From an uncultured Ectothiorhodospiraceae bacterium (GTDB taxonomy: Bacteria > Pseudomonadota > Gammaproteobacteria > UBA9214): a stretch of 5,722 bases of DNA. The position numbers and the translations under genes are program-made. The notes beneath the pieces were generated by a model. That model was not told the origin of the DNA. It saw only the letters and a list, made by a program, of their open reading frames with translations, and ran no database searches. The first letter of the stretch is position 1, and every line of letters starts with the position of its first letter. The stretch lies in contig CAMYKJ010000053.1 in assembly GCA_947258945.1 (NCBI GenBank), positions 1 through 5,722 on the forward strand. Reading direction: 5' to 3'. Positions 1 through 5,722 of the stretch are shown here, in pieces.

Positions 1-314
1 CCGGTTCGATCGGCATGTTGCCGTCGGCCTCGCTCGATGCGAACGGCAAGGGCATGTACGAACCGATCCACGGGTCGGCGCCGGATATCGCCGGTCAGGA
101 CGTCGCCAACCCGCTGGCGACCATCCTGTCGGTGGCGATGATGCTGCGCTACAGTCTCGATGAAGCCGCTCTCGCACGCCGGGTCGAGACGGCCGTCGGC
201 GACGTGCTGGACAGGGGACTGCGAACAGCGGATATTGCGGCGGCCGGCGAACAGGCGGTCGGCACATCCGCCATGGGTGACGCTGTGGTCGCAGCGCTGC
301 GGGCAGCGCATTAA
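1..314 (+). CDS. leuB: 3-isopropylmalate dehydrogenase, C-terminal part (5' end outside window)
   Basis: This is the 3' end of leuB. LeuB oxidises and decarboxylates 3-isopropylmalate to 2-oxoisocaproate with NAD+, the third step of leucine synthesis, in the cytoplasm. The reading frame begins at base 3 ([11 protein letters not shown]), so 103 codons are present of about 360 usual for the family. The fragment carries the conserved C-terminal signature: [11 protein letters not shown], then [13 protein letters not shown], which forms the NAD-binding loop of LeuB, then the N-P-x-A-x-I-L-S helix. The GSAPDIAG/anti-NAD loop and the following helix favour LeuB over isocitrate or tartrate dehydrogenase. 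Translation ends at TAA 312-314. asd starts 21 bases later with no terminator-like hairpin between, so read-through into asd is likely. The fragment is intact to its normal C-terminus; the upstream part is not visible. Confidence 0.95.
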   Translation, partial: GSIGMLPSASLDANGKGMYEPIHGSAPDIAGQDVANPLATILSVAMMLRYSLDEAALARRVETAVGDVLDRGLRTADIAAAGEQAVGTSAMGDAVVAALRAAH

Positions 315-335
315 ACCGTTAACAGGTACTGAACG

Positions 336-1358
336 ATGTCTGATACATATGATGTAGCCGTGGTGGGTGCAACCGGCGCAGTTGGCGAGACCATGCTGGA
401 GATCCTCGAGCAGCGCAAGTTCCCGGCCGGCAAGGTATACCCGCTGGCCAGTGCGCGCTCTGCCGGAAAGAGAATACCCTTCTGCGGCACACACCTGAAA
501 GTCGAGGACCTGGACGGTTTTGATTTCGGCAAGGTCCGCATCGGCCTGTTCTCGGCCGGTGCCTCGATCTCGGCAAAGTATGCGCCGATTGCGGCGGCAG
601 CCGGCTGTGTGGTGATCGACAATACCTCGCAGTTCCGTTACGACGACGAAATCCCGCTGGTGGTTCCGGAAGTCAATCCGCAGGCCATCGCCGACTACAC
701 CCGCCACGGCATCATCGCCAATCCGAACTGTTCCACCATTCAGATGCTGGTGGCGCTGAAGCCGATTCACGATGCAGCCGGCATCGAGCGCATCAACGTG
801 TGCACCTACCAGGCCGTGTCCGGCACGGGCAAGGAGGCCATCGAGGAACTGGCCGCCCAGACAGCCGCGCTGCTGAACGGCCAGCCGGTGGAGGCGAAGG
901 TCTATCCCAAGCAGATCGCGTTCAACGCGCTGCCGCATATCGATGTTTTCCAGGACAACGGATACACCAAGGAAGAGATGAAAATGGTGTGGGAGACCCG
1001 CAAGATCATGGGTGATGAGTCCATTGGGGTCAATCCGACAGCGGTCCGCATCCCGGTGTTCTACGGCCATTCCGAGGCGCTGCATATCGAGACGCGTGAC
1101 AAGCTCTCGGCCGCGCGGGCGCGTGAACTGCTTGAACAGGCGCCCGGTGTGGTGGTCATGGATGAACACCGCGATGGCGGCTACCCGACTGCGGTGACCG
1201 AAGGCGCAACACACGATTCGGTCTACGTGGGCAGGATCCGTGAGGATATCTCCCATCCGAAGGGTTTAGACCTGTGGGTCGTCGCCGATAACGTGCGCAA
1301 GGGTGCTGCCCTTAACAGTATCCAGATTGCTGAAATATTGGTGAAAAACCATTTCTAG
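336..1358 (+). CDS. asd: Aspartate-semialdehyde dehydrogenase
   Basis: The 340-residue cytoplasmic enzyme reduces L-aspartyl-4-phosphate to aspartate semialdehyde with NADPH, feeding lysine, diaminopimelate, threonine and methionine synthesis. The N-terminal Rossmann motif GATGAVG is at residues 11-17. The catalytic cysteine is Cys132 in NPNCST (codon 729-731). The second half has QAVSGTGKEA (159-168), the conserved LPHID segment (199-203), and RIPVFYGHSE (238-247) with the substrate-binding Arg and catalytic His245. The length and short N-terminus match the 340-residue class (Gram-positive / Vibrio Asd2-like), not the ~367-residue E. coli enzyme. That class also includes the E. coli paralogue Usg, which sits next to truA but lacks a working active site; here the key residues are kept, so it should be active. 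The start follows a weak AGG (324-326) nine bases upstream. Cotranscription with leuB is inferred from the 21-base gap. Confidence 0.96.
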   Translation: MSDTYDVAVVGATGAVGETMLEILEQRKFPAGKVYPLASARSAGKRIPFCGTHLKVEDLDGFDFGKVRIGLFSAGASISAKYAPIAAAAGCVVIDNTSQFRYDDEIPLVVPEVNPQAIADYTRHGIIANPNCSTIQMLVALKPIHDAAGIERINVCTYQAVSGTGKEAIEELAAQTAALLNGQPVEAKVYPKQIAFNALPHIDVFQDNGYTKEEMKMVWETRKIMGDESIGVNPTAVRIPVFYGHSEALHIETRDKLSAARARELLEQAPGVVVMDEHRDGGYPTAVTEGATHDSVYVGRIREDISHPKGLDLWVVADNVRKGAALNSIQIAEILVKNHF

Positions 1359-1366
1359 GCTATAGT
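1338..1366 (+). promoter_or_regulatory. Candidate sigma70-type promoter for fimV
   Basis: TTGGTG (1338-1343) and TATAGT (1361-1366) are separated by 17 bases. The -10 box matches TATAAT at five of six positions and the spacing is optimal, but the -35 box is weak. It overlaps the end and stop codon of asd and would start RNA near 1373, about 64 bases before the preferred fimV start. This is inferred from consensus only. It would let fimV be expressed separately from the leuB-asd genes. Confidence 0.4.
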
Positions 1367-1420
1367 CTGCAACCACGCAGGCAGCTGTACTGGTACCTGA
1401 TTCAACGCATAACCTTAAAT

Positions 1421-1426
1421 GAGGGG
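1421..1426 (+). promoter_or_regulatory. Ribosome binding site that decides the fimV start
   Basis: GAGGGG lies ten bases before the ATG at 1437. The upstream in-frame ATG at 1419 overlaps this motif and has no purine-rich sequence ahead of it. The site therefore supports initiation at 1437 rather than 1419. Confidence 0.65.
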
Positions 1427-1436
1427 ATATATAGGT

Positions 1437-3686
1437 ATGTTCAGAAAATCGGTTGTCGCTGCAGCATTGCTGCTGGTCTCGATATGCCCGCAGGCATTCG
1501 CACTCGGACTGGGTGATATCGATATGCGTTCGGCGCTCAATCAGCCGATGGATGCCGTGATTGAACTGACGTCGGCCTCGACCACCAATCTGGAAGATAT
1601 CCGCGTTTCCCTGGCCTCACTGCAGGACCATGAACGCGTCGGCATGACCAAGGCTGCGATCCTGGCCGATTTCACTTTCACCCTGCAAAAGGACGCGTCC
1701 GGTAAAGCGGTCGTTCGAGTCACCAGCGATGCGCTGGTGCGCGAGCCTTACCTCGAATTTTTGCTGGAACTGGACTGGCCACGCGGACGCCTGCTGCGCC
1801 AGTACACCGTGCTGGTCGACCCGCCGGTCACCATGCCGGCGGCCCCGGTGGCCCCGGTTGCACCCGTGAGCCGGCCGGCGACATCGGCGCCGGCACCCCG
1901 TGCCCCGACAACCCGTGTGCCGGCCAAACGTCCGCTGGCAGTCCCGGCTACCGTCAGCACGGCACCTCGATCCACGCCAAACAGTTACGGACCGGTCCGT
2001 CGCAGTGAAACGCTGTGGTCAATCGCCAAGCGCCTGCGTCCCGACGATGGCATATCGATCGAGCAAATGATGCTGGCATTGCAGCGTGCCAATCCGCGGG
2101 CGTTTGAGGGCAACAACATCAACCGGCTGCTTGAAGGCGTGACGCTGACGGTACCGTCGCGGGATGAAATAACCACTTTAAGCCGGCGTGAGGCATCTGC
2201 GGAGTCCCGCCGCCAGTATGCCGAGTGGAAAGGCGGGCAAGACCTGACAACCACCGCGACCGCGCCGGCCACACAGCCGACCGGCGACGCAGAAGACTCT
2301 GCAACAGTCGCAACAGATACATCACCCGCTGCTGCAGCGGAAATCAGCACGCGTCTGCAGCTGACGGCGCCGGAAGAGGATGCTGTCAGCGGCGCGGCAT
2401 CGCCGGGCGACCCGTTGACCGGTGGACCGGGCGACAGCCAGGATATACAGCAGCGTCTGGCACTGGCGGCCGAGGAAGTGGCGGCCGGGCAGGCGCAGTC
2501 GCAGGAATTGCAGTCCCGCGTCGGCGAGCTGGAAGAACAGGTCACTACCATGCGGCGCCTGCTGGAACTGAAGGATGACGAACTCGCCAGGTTGCAGCAA
2601 AACATTGCTACGGATGACATGCTGCCGGATACGGCCATGGAACAGACCTCCGGAGCAGAGCCGGACGCGGTCGCCGAGAGCGGGTCTGCAGCAGACGCGC
2701 AGCAAGTCCCGATGGACGAGGCGGTCGCTGACGCTGCCGCTCCGGTCGATACGGAAACAACGCCGGTTCAGGGCTGGATGGAGTGGCTTGCGGGGATGGC
2801 CAACCCCCTGATGGAGCGGCTGACGGGACTGTACAATCGCCTGGTGGATAACCCGATGTTTGCCGGACTGGGTGTCATTGTGGTCCTGCTGCTCGGTGGC
2901 ATCGTCTGGGCCATACGACGCTTCCGTGCAGGTGAAGACACCCTGGACGACGAATTCACCATGGAACATCAGCTTGCCGGTGTGGCCGGGCGCGGCTCCG
3001 TCATGCCGGTCCCCGATGTGGAGATCGATGAGCCGGTTGTGGAGGAAAGCGAGCTGGCCCAGGAAGCAGCTCACGATATCGACAGTGATCCGGTCACCGA
3101 GGCGGATGTCTACCTCGCTTACGGTCGCATCCAGCAGGCCGAGGATGTACTGCTCGCGGCCCTGCAGGCGCGCCCGGACAATGTCGATGCACGGATGAAA
3201 CTGCTGGAGGTTTATCATTCCGCCGGCAACGCCGCTGCCTTCGACCAGGCTGCTGCGGCTTTCCATGAAATGTTCGGCGCGGGCGACAGCCACTGGGAAA
3301 AAGTTGCTGCCATGGGGCTGGCCCTGTCACCGCACAACGCACTTTACGGCGGCGGTGCACCGGCCGCTGTGGAGGAGACTGCGGAATTCGATATGGACCT
3401 GTCCGGCCTCGAGCAGGCCAGTCCGCAGTCCGAATCAGCCGTCGCCGAGTCGCAGGACTCGAACACCATCGAGTTCACGCTCGACACCGCCGGCAGCGAT
3501 GAAGAGGATGCCGGCGAAGGCCTGCTGGAAAACGTGGACGAGATGACGACCAAGCTCGACCTTGCGCGTGCCTACATCGATATGGACGACGCGGACAGCG
3601 CTCGCAGCATACTCGGCGAGGTTATCGAGGAAGGCAATGCCGAGCAGAAAGAGGAAGCGGAAAACATAATATCAAAACTTGCCTGA
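1437..3686 (+). CDS. fimV: FimV-family polar hub protein (LysM, one membrane span, C-terminal TPR)
   Basis: The 749-residue protein resembles Pseudomonas FimV, an inner-membrane protein that binds peptidoglycan through LysM and organises polar structures such as type IV pili and secretion. The start at 1437 follows GAGGGG and gives a clean signal peptide (1-22, cleavage after A-F-A); an ATG at 1419 would add six residues. In order: the FimV N-terminal domain (23-128; LGLGDIDMRSALNQP at its start), a Pro/Ala linker (129-183) with three APV repeats, LysM (about 184-241), a Ser/Thr/Ala-rich linker, a coiled coil (336-390), an acidic linker, one transmembrane helix (about 475-493) followed by RRFR, then a very acidic cytoplasmic part. 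The latter has a TPR-like domain (about 554-638) and the conserved FimV C-terminal TPR cap (698-749; TKLDLARAYIDMDD). It is shorter than P. aeruginosa FimV (about 919 residues), mostly in the linkers. Pilus function is inferred from the family; no pilus genes are in view. Confidence 0.92.
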   Translation: MFRKSVVAAALLLVSICPQAFALGLGDIDMRSALNQPMDAVIELTSASTTNLEDIRVSLASLQDHERVGMTKAAILADFTFTLQKDASGKAVVRVTSDALVREPYLEFLLELDWPRGRLLRQYTVLVDPPVTMPAAPVAPVAPVSRPATSAPAPRAPTTRVPAKRPLAVPATVSTAPRSTPNSYGPVRRSETLWSIAKRLRPDDGISIEQMMLALQRANPRAFEGNNINRLLEGVTLTVPSRDEITTLSRREASAESRRQYAEWKGGQDLTTTATAPATQPTGDAEDSATVATDTSPAAAAEISTRLQLTAPEEDAVSGAASPGDPLTGGPGDSQDIQQRLALAAEEVAAGQAQSQELQSRVGELEEQVTTMRRLLELKDDELARLQQNIATDDMLPDTAMEQTSGAEPDAVAESGSAADAQQVPMDEAVADAAAPVDTETTPVQGWMEWLAGMANPLMERLTGLYNRLVDNPMFAGLGVIVVLLLGGIVWAIRRFRAGEDTLDDEFTMEHQLAGVAGRGSVMPVPDVEIDEPVVEESELAQEAAHDIDSDPVTEADVYLAYGRIQQAEDVLLAALQARPDNVDARMKLLEVYHSAGNAAAFDQAAAAFHEMFGAGDSHWEKVAAMGLALSPHNALYGGGAPAAVEETAEFDMDLSGLEQASPQSESAVAESQDSNTIEFTLDTAGSDEEDAGEGLLENVDEMTTKLDLARAYIDMDDADSARSILGEVIEEGNAEQKEEAENIISKLA
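1842..1868 (+). repeat. Three tandem 9-base units coding Ala-Pro-Val in the FimV linker
   Basis: The units are GCCCCGGTG, GCCCCGGTT and GCACCCGTG. They encode APV three times (FimV residues 136-144) at the start of the Pro/Ala linker between the N-terminal domain and LysM. The first two units differ at one base. Such a short in-frame repeat can change copy number by slippage and alter linker length without a frameshift. Confidence 0.75.
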
Positions 3687-3698
3687 GGCCCGTCGCGC

Positions 3699-3733
3699 TG
3701 GCGTCGAGCGTGCACTGACGCCATCTGTGCACG
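3699..3733 (+). other. Two interleaved inverted repeats after fimV (alternative hairpins or pseudoknot)
   Basis: TGGCGTC (3699-3705) pairs perfectly with GACGCCA (3717-3723), and CGTGCAC (3709-3715) pairs perfectly with GTGCACG (3727-3733). Each has an 11-base loop. The four arms alternate A-B-A'-B', so the two hairpins cannot both form as simple stems: they are either mutually exclusive or an H-type pseudoknot with loops of 3, 1 and 3 bases. The element begins 12 bases after the fimV stop. No U-run follows, so it is not a classical intrinsic terminator. The pairing is directly visible; a function is not known. Confidence 0.55.
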
Positions 3734-3734
3734 G

Positions 3735-3773
3735 CCGGGGGCGAAGTCCTGCGCTTTGTCATAGTCGCCCCGG
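3735..3773 (+). other. GC-rich hairpin in the fimV-truA gap
   Basis: CCGGGGGCGA (3735-3744) pairs with TCGCCCCGG (3765-3773): seven pairs, a one-base G bulge at 3737, then two more pairs, with a 20-base loop. It directly abuts the interleaved repeats upstream. Downstream is another small stem, ACGGT (3774-3778) with ACCGT (3787-3791). No T-run follows either stem. It could slow polymerase, stabilise the 3' end of fimV mRNA, or be part of a truA leader; it may also serve as a weak or Rho-assisted terminator. Confidence 0.45.
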
Positions 3774-3835
3774 ACGGTATTTCCGCACCGTGATTACCTG
3801 TCTCCCTTCAGCCGTCACCCGATAACACATGCTGT

Positions 3836-4615
3836 ATGAGAATCGCCCTGGGTATTGAATACGACGGGTCTGCCTATTACGGCTGGCAGCGCCAGGCAAG
3901 CGGCATGACCGTACAGGGCAGGGTGGAAGAAGGCCTGTCCGTGGTGGCGGACCACCCGGTCCATGTGGTCTGTGCCGGACGCACTGATACCGGCGTGCAT
4001 GCAACGGCCCAGGTCGTGCACTTCGACAGCGGTGCCCTGCGCAGCGATGCCAACTGGGTGCGCGGGGCAAATGCCAACCTGCCACATGATATCCGCCTGC
4101 AGTGGTCAGCGCGCGTCGACGAGAGCTTTCATGCCCGTTTCTCGGCGCGGCGCCGAAGCTACCGCTACATCATTCTCAACCGGCCGGTTGCGAGCGCCGT
4201 ACTGAGGCGAAGGGTCTGCCACGAACACCGTCCACTGGATCATGCGCGCATGCAGGCGGCGGCCGGCGCGCTGGTCGGCGAACATGACTTTACCTCTTTT
4301 CGTGCGGCCGGCTGCCAGGCAAAAAGCCCGCGCCGGAAGATAGTCCGGCTCGATGTCACCCGCTCCGGGGACTGCGTGTATATCGATGTCGAGGCGAACG
4401 CATTTCTGCATCACATGGTTCGCTGTATCGCCGGTGTCCTGCTGGCCATCGGTCGCGGCGAGCGAGCGGTTGGCTGGGTGGCCGAGGTGCTGCAGGCACG
4501 CAACCGGACATTGAGCGGGGTCAATGCGCCCCCCGATGGCCTGTACCTTGTGCATGTCGGTTACGATCCGGTGTTCCGGCTGCCTGCGAAACCCCGCCTG
4601 CCCGTGTTCGGCTAG
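3836..4615 (+). CDS. truA: tRNA pseudouridine(38-40) synthase
   Basis: The 259-residue cytoplasmic enzyme converts uridines 38, 39 and 40 in the anticodon stem-loop of many tRNAs to pseudouridine. The N-terminus IALGIEYDGSAYYGWQRQ and the catalytic motif CAGRTDTGVHA, with nucleophile Asp51 (equivalent to Asp60 of E. coli), are decisive. Further family blocks are NANLPHDI, FHARFSARRRSYRYII, GEHDFTSFRA and AFLHHMVRCIAGVL. It is slightly shorter than E. coli TruA because the extra N-terminal residues there are absent. The ATG at 3836 is the only usable start, since an in-frame TGA lies at 3791-3793 with no other start codon between. No recognisable Shine-Dalgarno sequence precedes it, unlike fimV and trpB. 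A structured 149-base gap separates it from fimV. Position between fimV and trpF is the usual one in pseudomonad-like genomes; the genes have no shared function. Confidence 0.96.
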   Translation: MRIALGIEYDGSAYYGWQRQASGMTVQGRVEEGLSVVADHPVHVVCAGRTDTGVHATAQVVHFDSGALRSDANWVRGANANLPHDIRLQWSARVDESFHARFSARRRSYRYIILNRPVASAVLRRRVCHEHRPLDHARMQAAAGALVGEHDFTSFRAAGCQAKSPRRKIVRLDVTRSGDCVYIDVEANAFLHHMVRCIAGVLLAIGRGERAVGWVAEVLQARNRTLSGVNAPPDGLYLVHVGYDPVFRLPAKPRLPVFG

Positions 4616-4645
4616 CGCCGCCGCGCACTCCTGGCAGCCCGATTC

Positions 4646-4654
4646 TGTTACATT
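4646..4654 (+). promoter_or_regulatory. Weak candidate extended -10 promoter before trpF
   Basis: TGT followed by TACATT (4649-4654) resembles an extended -10 element (TGn plus a hexamer matching TATAAT at four of six positions). It lies in an AT-rich patch (4641-4662) that stands out in a GC-rich spacer. No convincing -35 box is present. If used, RNA would start near 4661, about 20 bases before trpF. There is no leader-peptide gene with Trp codons and no attenuator in this 66-base spacer. Confidence 0.25.
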
Positions 4655-4681
4655 AATAAATCTGCCTGATCCAGGGACCTG

Positions 4682-5317
4682 ATGCGGATGCGAACCCGGG
4701 TGAAAATATGCGGGATTACCCGCCGACAGGATGCCGAGGCCGTGTGTGCCTGCGGTGCCGATGCCCTCGGTCTGGTGTTTTATTCCCCCAGTCCGCGCTA
4801 TATTGGTACCGAGGTTGCGCGGGACATTGCCCTGTCCGTGGCACCGTTTGTGACGGTGACCGGCCTGTTCGTCGATGCCGCGCCTGCTACAATCGAGACG
4901 ACGCTGGTGCAGGTTCCGCTTGGCCTGCTGCAGTTCCACGGCCGGGAAAGCAACGCCGAGTGCAGCACCTGGGGTATGCCGTTTATCAAGTCGGTGGCCA
5001 TGCAGGCGGACACCGACCTGCAGGCCGTGATGGATGACTATCCGGATGCTGCCGGTTTTCTGCTGGATGCCTGGCAGCCACAGACCCGCGGGGGTGGCGG
5101 CGAGGCGTTTGACTGGGACTTTGTGCCGCCCCGGGTCGACCGACCGCTGATCCTTGCCGGCGGACTCACGCCTGACAACGTCGCCGCGGCCGTTCGCCGC
5201 GTCCGGCCCTTCGGAGTAGATGTCAGCAGCGGTGTGGAGTCTGCCCCGGGTATCAAGTCGACGGCGAAAATCAGTGAATTCATGACAGGAGTGCAAAGTG
5301 GTGGAACAGATGCATAA
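4682..5317 (+). CDS. trpF: Phosphoribosylanthranilate isomerase
   Basis: This monofunctional TIM-barrel enzyme (211 residues from 4682) isomerises N-(5'-phosphoribosyl)anthranilate to the carboxyphenylamino-deoxyribulose phosphate in tryptophan synthesis. The catalytic pair is visible: Cys10 in VKICGIT and Asp129 in FLLDAW. The phosphate-binding loops are AGGLTPDNV (159-167) and GVDVSSGVE (178-186). [11 protein letters not shown] and LLQFHG are also typical. Two in-frame ATGs compete: AGGGA (4673-4677) is four bases before the one at 4682 and ten before the one at 4688. The second gives [11 protein letters not shown], the more usual N-terminus, so a 209-residue product is equally plausible. 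Its last 20 bases overlap trpB, whose ribosome binding site lies inside trpF. Monofunctional TrpF next to trpB contrasts with the TrpC-TrpF fusion of enterics. Confidence 0.95.
   Translation: MRMRTRVKICGITRRQDAEAVCACGADALGLVFYSPSPRYIGTEVARDIALSVAPFVTVTGLFVDAAPATIETTLVQVPLGLLQFHGRESNAECSTWGMPFIKSVAMQADTDLQAVMDDYPDAAGFLLDAWQPQTRGGGGEAFDWDFVPPRVDRPLILAGGLTPDNVAAAVRRVRPFGVDVSSGVESAPGIKSTAKISEFMTGVQSGGTDA
5287..5291 (+). promoter_or_regulatory. trpB ribosome binding site within trpF
   Basis: AGGAG sits six bases before GTG 5298, ideal spacing. It is nine bases from GTG 5301 and 18 from ATG 5310, so it points to 5298 as the start. It lies inside the last ten codons of trpF, so ribosomes finishing trpF pass over it, which suggests translational coupling. 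Confidence 0.75.
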
Positions 5318-5722
5318 GGCTGAGCACCCGGAGGCAGACACCCTGCCGGATGAGGCGGGCCATTTCGGTATCTACGGCGGTCGTTTCGTCGCGGAAACCC
5401 TGATGCCGCCGCTGAACGAGCTGAACGACGCCTACCGCAAGTACCTGCATGATCCGGAGTTCATGGCGGAGCTGGATGCGGACCTGGCGCATTATGTCGG
5501 CCGGCCGTCACCAATGTATCTTGCGCAGCGCCTGACCGAGGCGGCCGGCGGTGCACAAATTTACCTGAAGCGCGAAGACCTCAATCACACCGGTGCCCAC
5601 AAGATCAACAATACCGTCGGCCAGGGATTGCTGGCGCAGCGCATGGGCAAGCGGCGCGTGATTGCCGAGACCGGTGCCGGGCAGCATGGTGTGGCGACCG
5701 CGACGGTCGCGGCACGTCTCGG
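5298..5722 (+). CDS. trpB: Tryptophan synthase beta chain, N-terminal part (3' end outside window)
   Basis: TrpB condenses indole with L-serine to make tryptophan, using pyridoxal phosphate, as part of the alpha2-beta2 complex with TrpA. The window shows the first 141 codons of about 400. Family blocks are [18 protein letters not shown] (from residue 22), [30 protein letters not shown] with the PLP Schiff-base Lys102 (Lys87 of E. coli), and [14 protein letters not shown] with catalytic Glu124 (Glu109 of E. coli); the 22-residue interval between the two is the same as in E. coli. The start is GTG, chosen because AGGAG lies six bases upstream; ATG 5310 has no usable site and would remove four residues. 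An in-frame TGA at 5283-5285 limits extension. The frame overlaps trpF by 20 bases. trpA is expected just downstream but is not in view. Confidence 0.93.
   Translation, partial: MVEQMHKAEHPEADTLPDEAGHFGIYGGRFVAETLMPPLNELNDAYRKYLHDPEFMAELDADLAHYVGRPSPMYLAQRLTEAAGGAQIYLKREDLNHTGAHKINNTVGQGLLAQRMGKRRVIAETGAGQHGVATATVAARL

Noticed and set aside
1419..1436. ATG 1419 as the start of fimV
   Set aside because: It has no ribosome binding site and would place extra residues ahead of an otherwise standard signal peptide; GAGGGG serves ATG 1437.
1985..2638. Ser-rich minus-strand frame (217 codons) opposite the FimV linkers
   Set aside because: The composition reflects the reverse complement of Ala/Thr/Gln-rich coding sequence, and it overlaps the other minus-strand shadow.
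2322..3293. Open frame on the minus strand (323 codons) opposite fimV
   Set aside because: It is a shadow of fimV codon bias, with no recognisable domain, and it covers conserved FimV regions coded on the plus strand.
3735..3773. Intrinsic terminator for fimV
   Set aside because: The stem is strong, but the loop is 20 bases and no T-run follows (next bases are ACGGTATTTCC), so I list it only as a hairpin.
3756..3783. Promoter for truA (TTGTCA, 16-base spacer, TATTTC)
   Set aside because: The -35 is good but the -10 matches at only three of six positions. It is too weak to list as a feature and is mentioned as part of the gap finding.
4106..5341. Long open frame on the minus strand (411 codons) across truA and trpF
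   Set aside because: It lies opposite two unmistakable genes in GC-rich DNA, where antisense frames stay open by chance. Its translation shows no domain I recognise, and it is rich in His, Arg and Gly as such shadows often are.
1..5722. Novel system, mobile element, CRISPR array or defence island
   Set aside because: Every coding stretch belongs to a recognised housekeeping or polar-organisation family in a conserved order. I found no repeats with spacers, transposase, integrase, tRNA or atypical base composition.

Overview
The window is a compact, GC-rich stretch of bacterial chromosome with all genes on the + strand: 3' end of leuB, asd, a fimV-type gene, truA, trpF and the 5' part of trpB. 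FimV is essentially a gammaproteobacterial protein, and leuB-asd-fimV-truA-trpF is a known syntenic block in pseudomonads and relatives. Having trpB directly after trpF, rather than accD, resembles the arrangement I recall from Xanthomonas-like and purple-sulfur-type lineages. I therefore infer a gammaproteobacterium outside the enterics, but cannot name the genus from sequence alone.

Layout: positions 1-314 hold the last 103 codons of 3-isopropylmalate dehydrogenase (leucine synthesis). After 21 bases comes asd (336-1358), aspartate-semialdehyde dehydrogenase, the branch point to lysine, diaminopimelate, threonine and methionine. A short spacer with a plausible sigma70-type promoter (about 1338-1366) and a good ribosome binding site leads to fimV (best start 1437, end 3686). 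FimV is an inner-membrane, peptidoglycan-binding polar hub protein linked in Pseudomonas to type IV pili and twitching. A 149-base gap follows. It is unusually rich in inverted repeats, including two interleaved 7-bp stems. Then come truA (3836-4615; tRNA pseudouridine 38-40 synthase), a 66-base spacer with an AT-rich patch, trpF (4682-5317; phosphoribosylanthranilate isomerase) and trpB (from a GTG at 5298, running off the window; tryptophan synthase beta). trpB overlaps trpF by 20 bases, with its Shine-Dalgarno sequence inside trpF.

Functionally this is a housekeeping region: amino-acid synthesis genes (Leu, Asp family, Trp) with a cell-pole/pilus gene and a tRNA modification gene between them. 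trpF and trpB are almost certainly translationally coupled and act on consecutive parts of the tryptophan pathway. leuB and asd are close enough to share a transcript. I see no mobile element, CRISPR array, tRNA, rRNA or defence system, and no sign of recent transfer. The signals most worth a second look are the structured fimV-truA gap, the SD-less truA start, and the start-site corrections for fimV and trpB.
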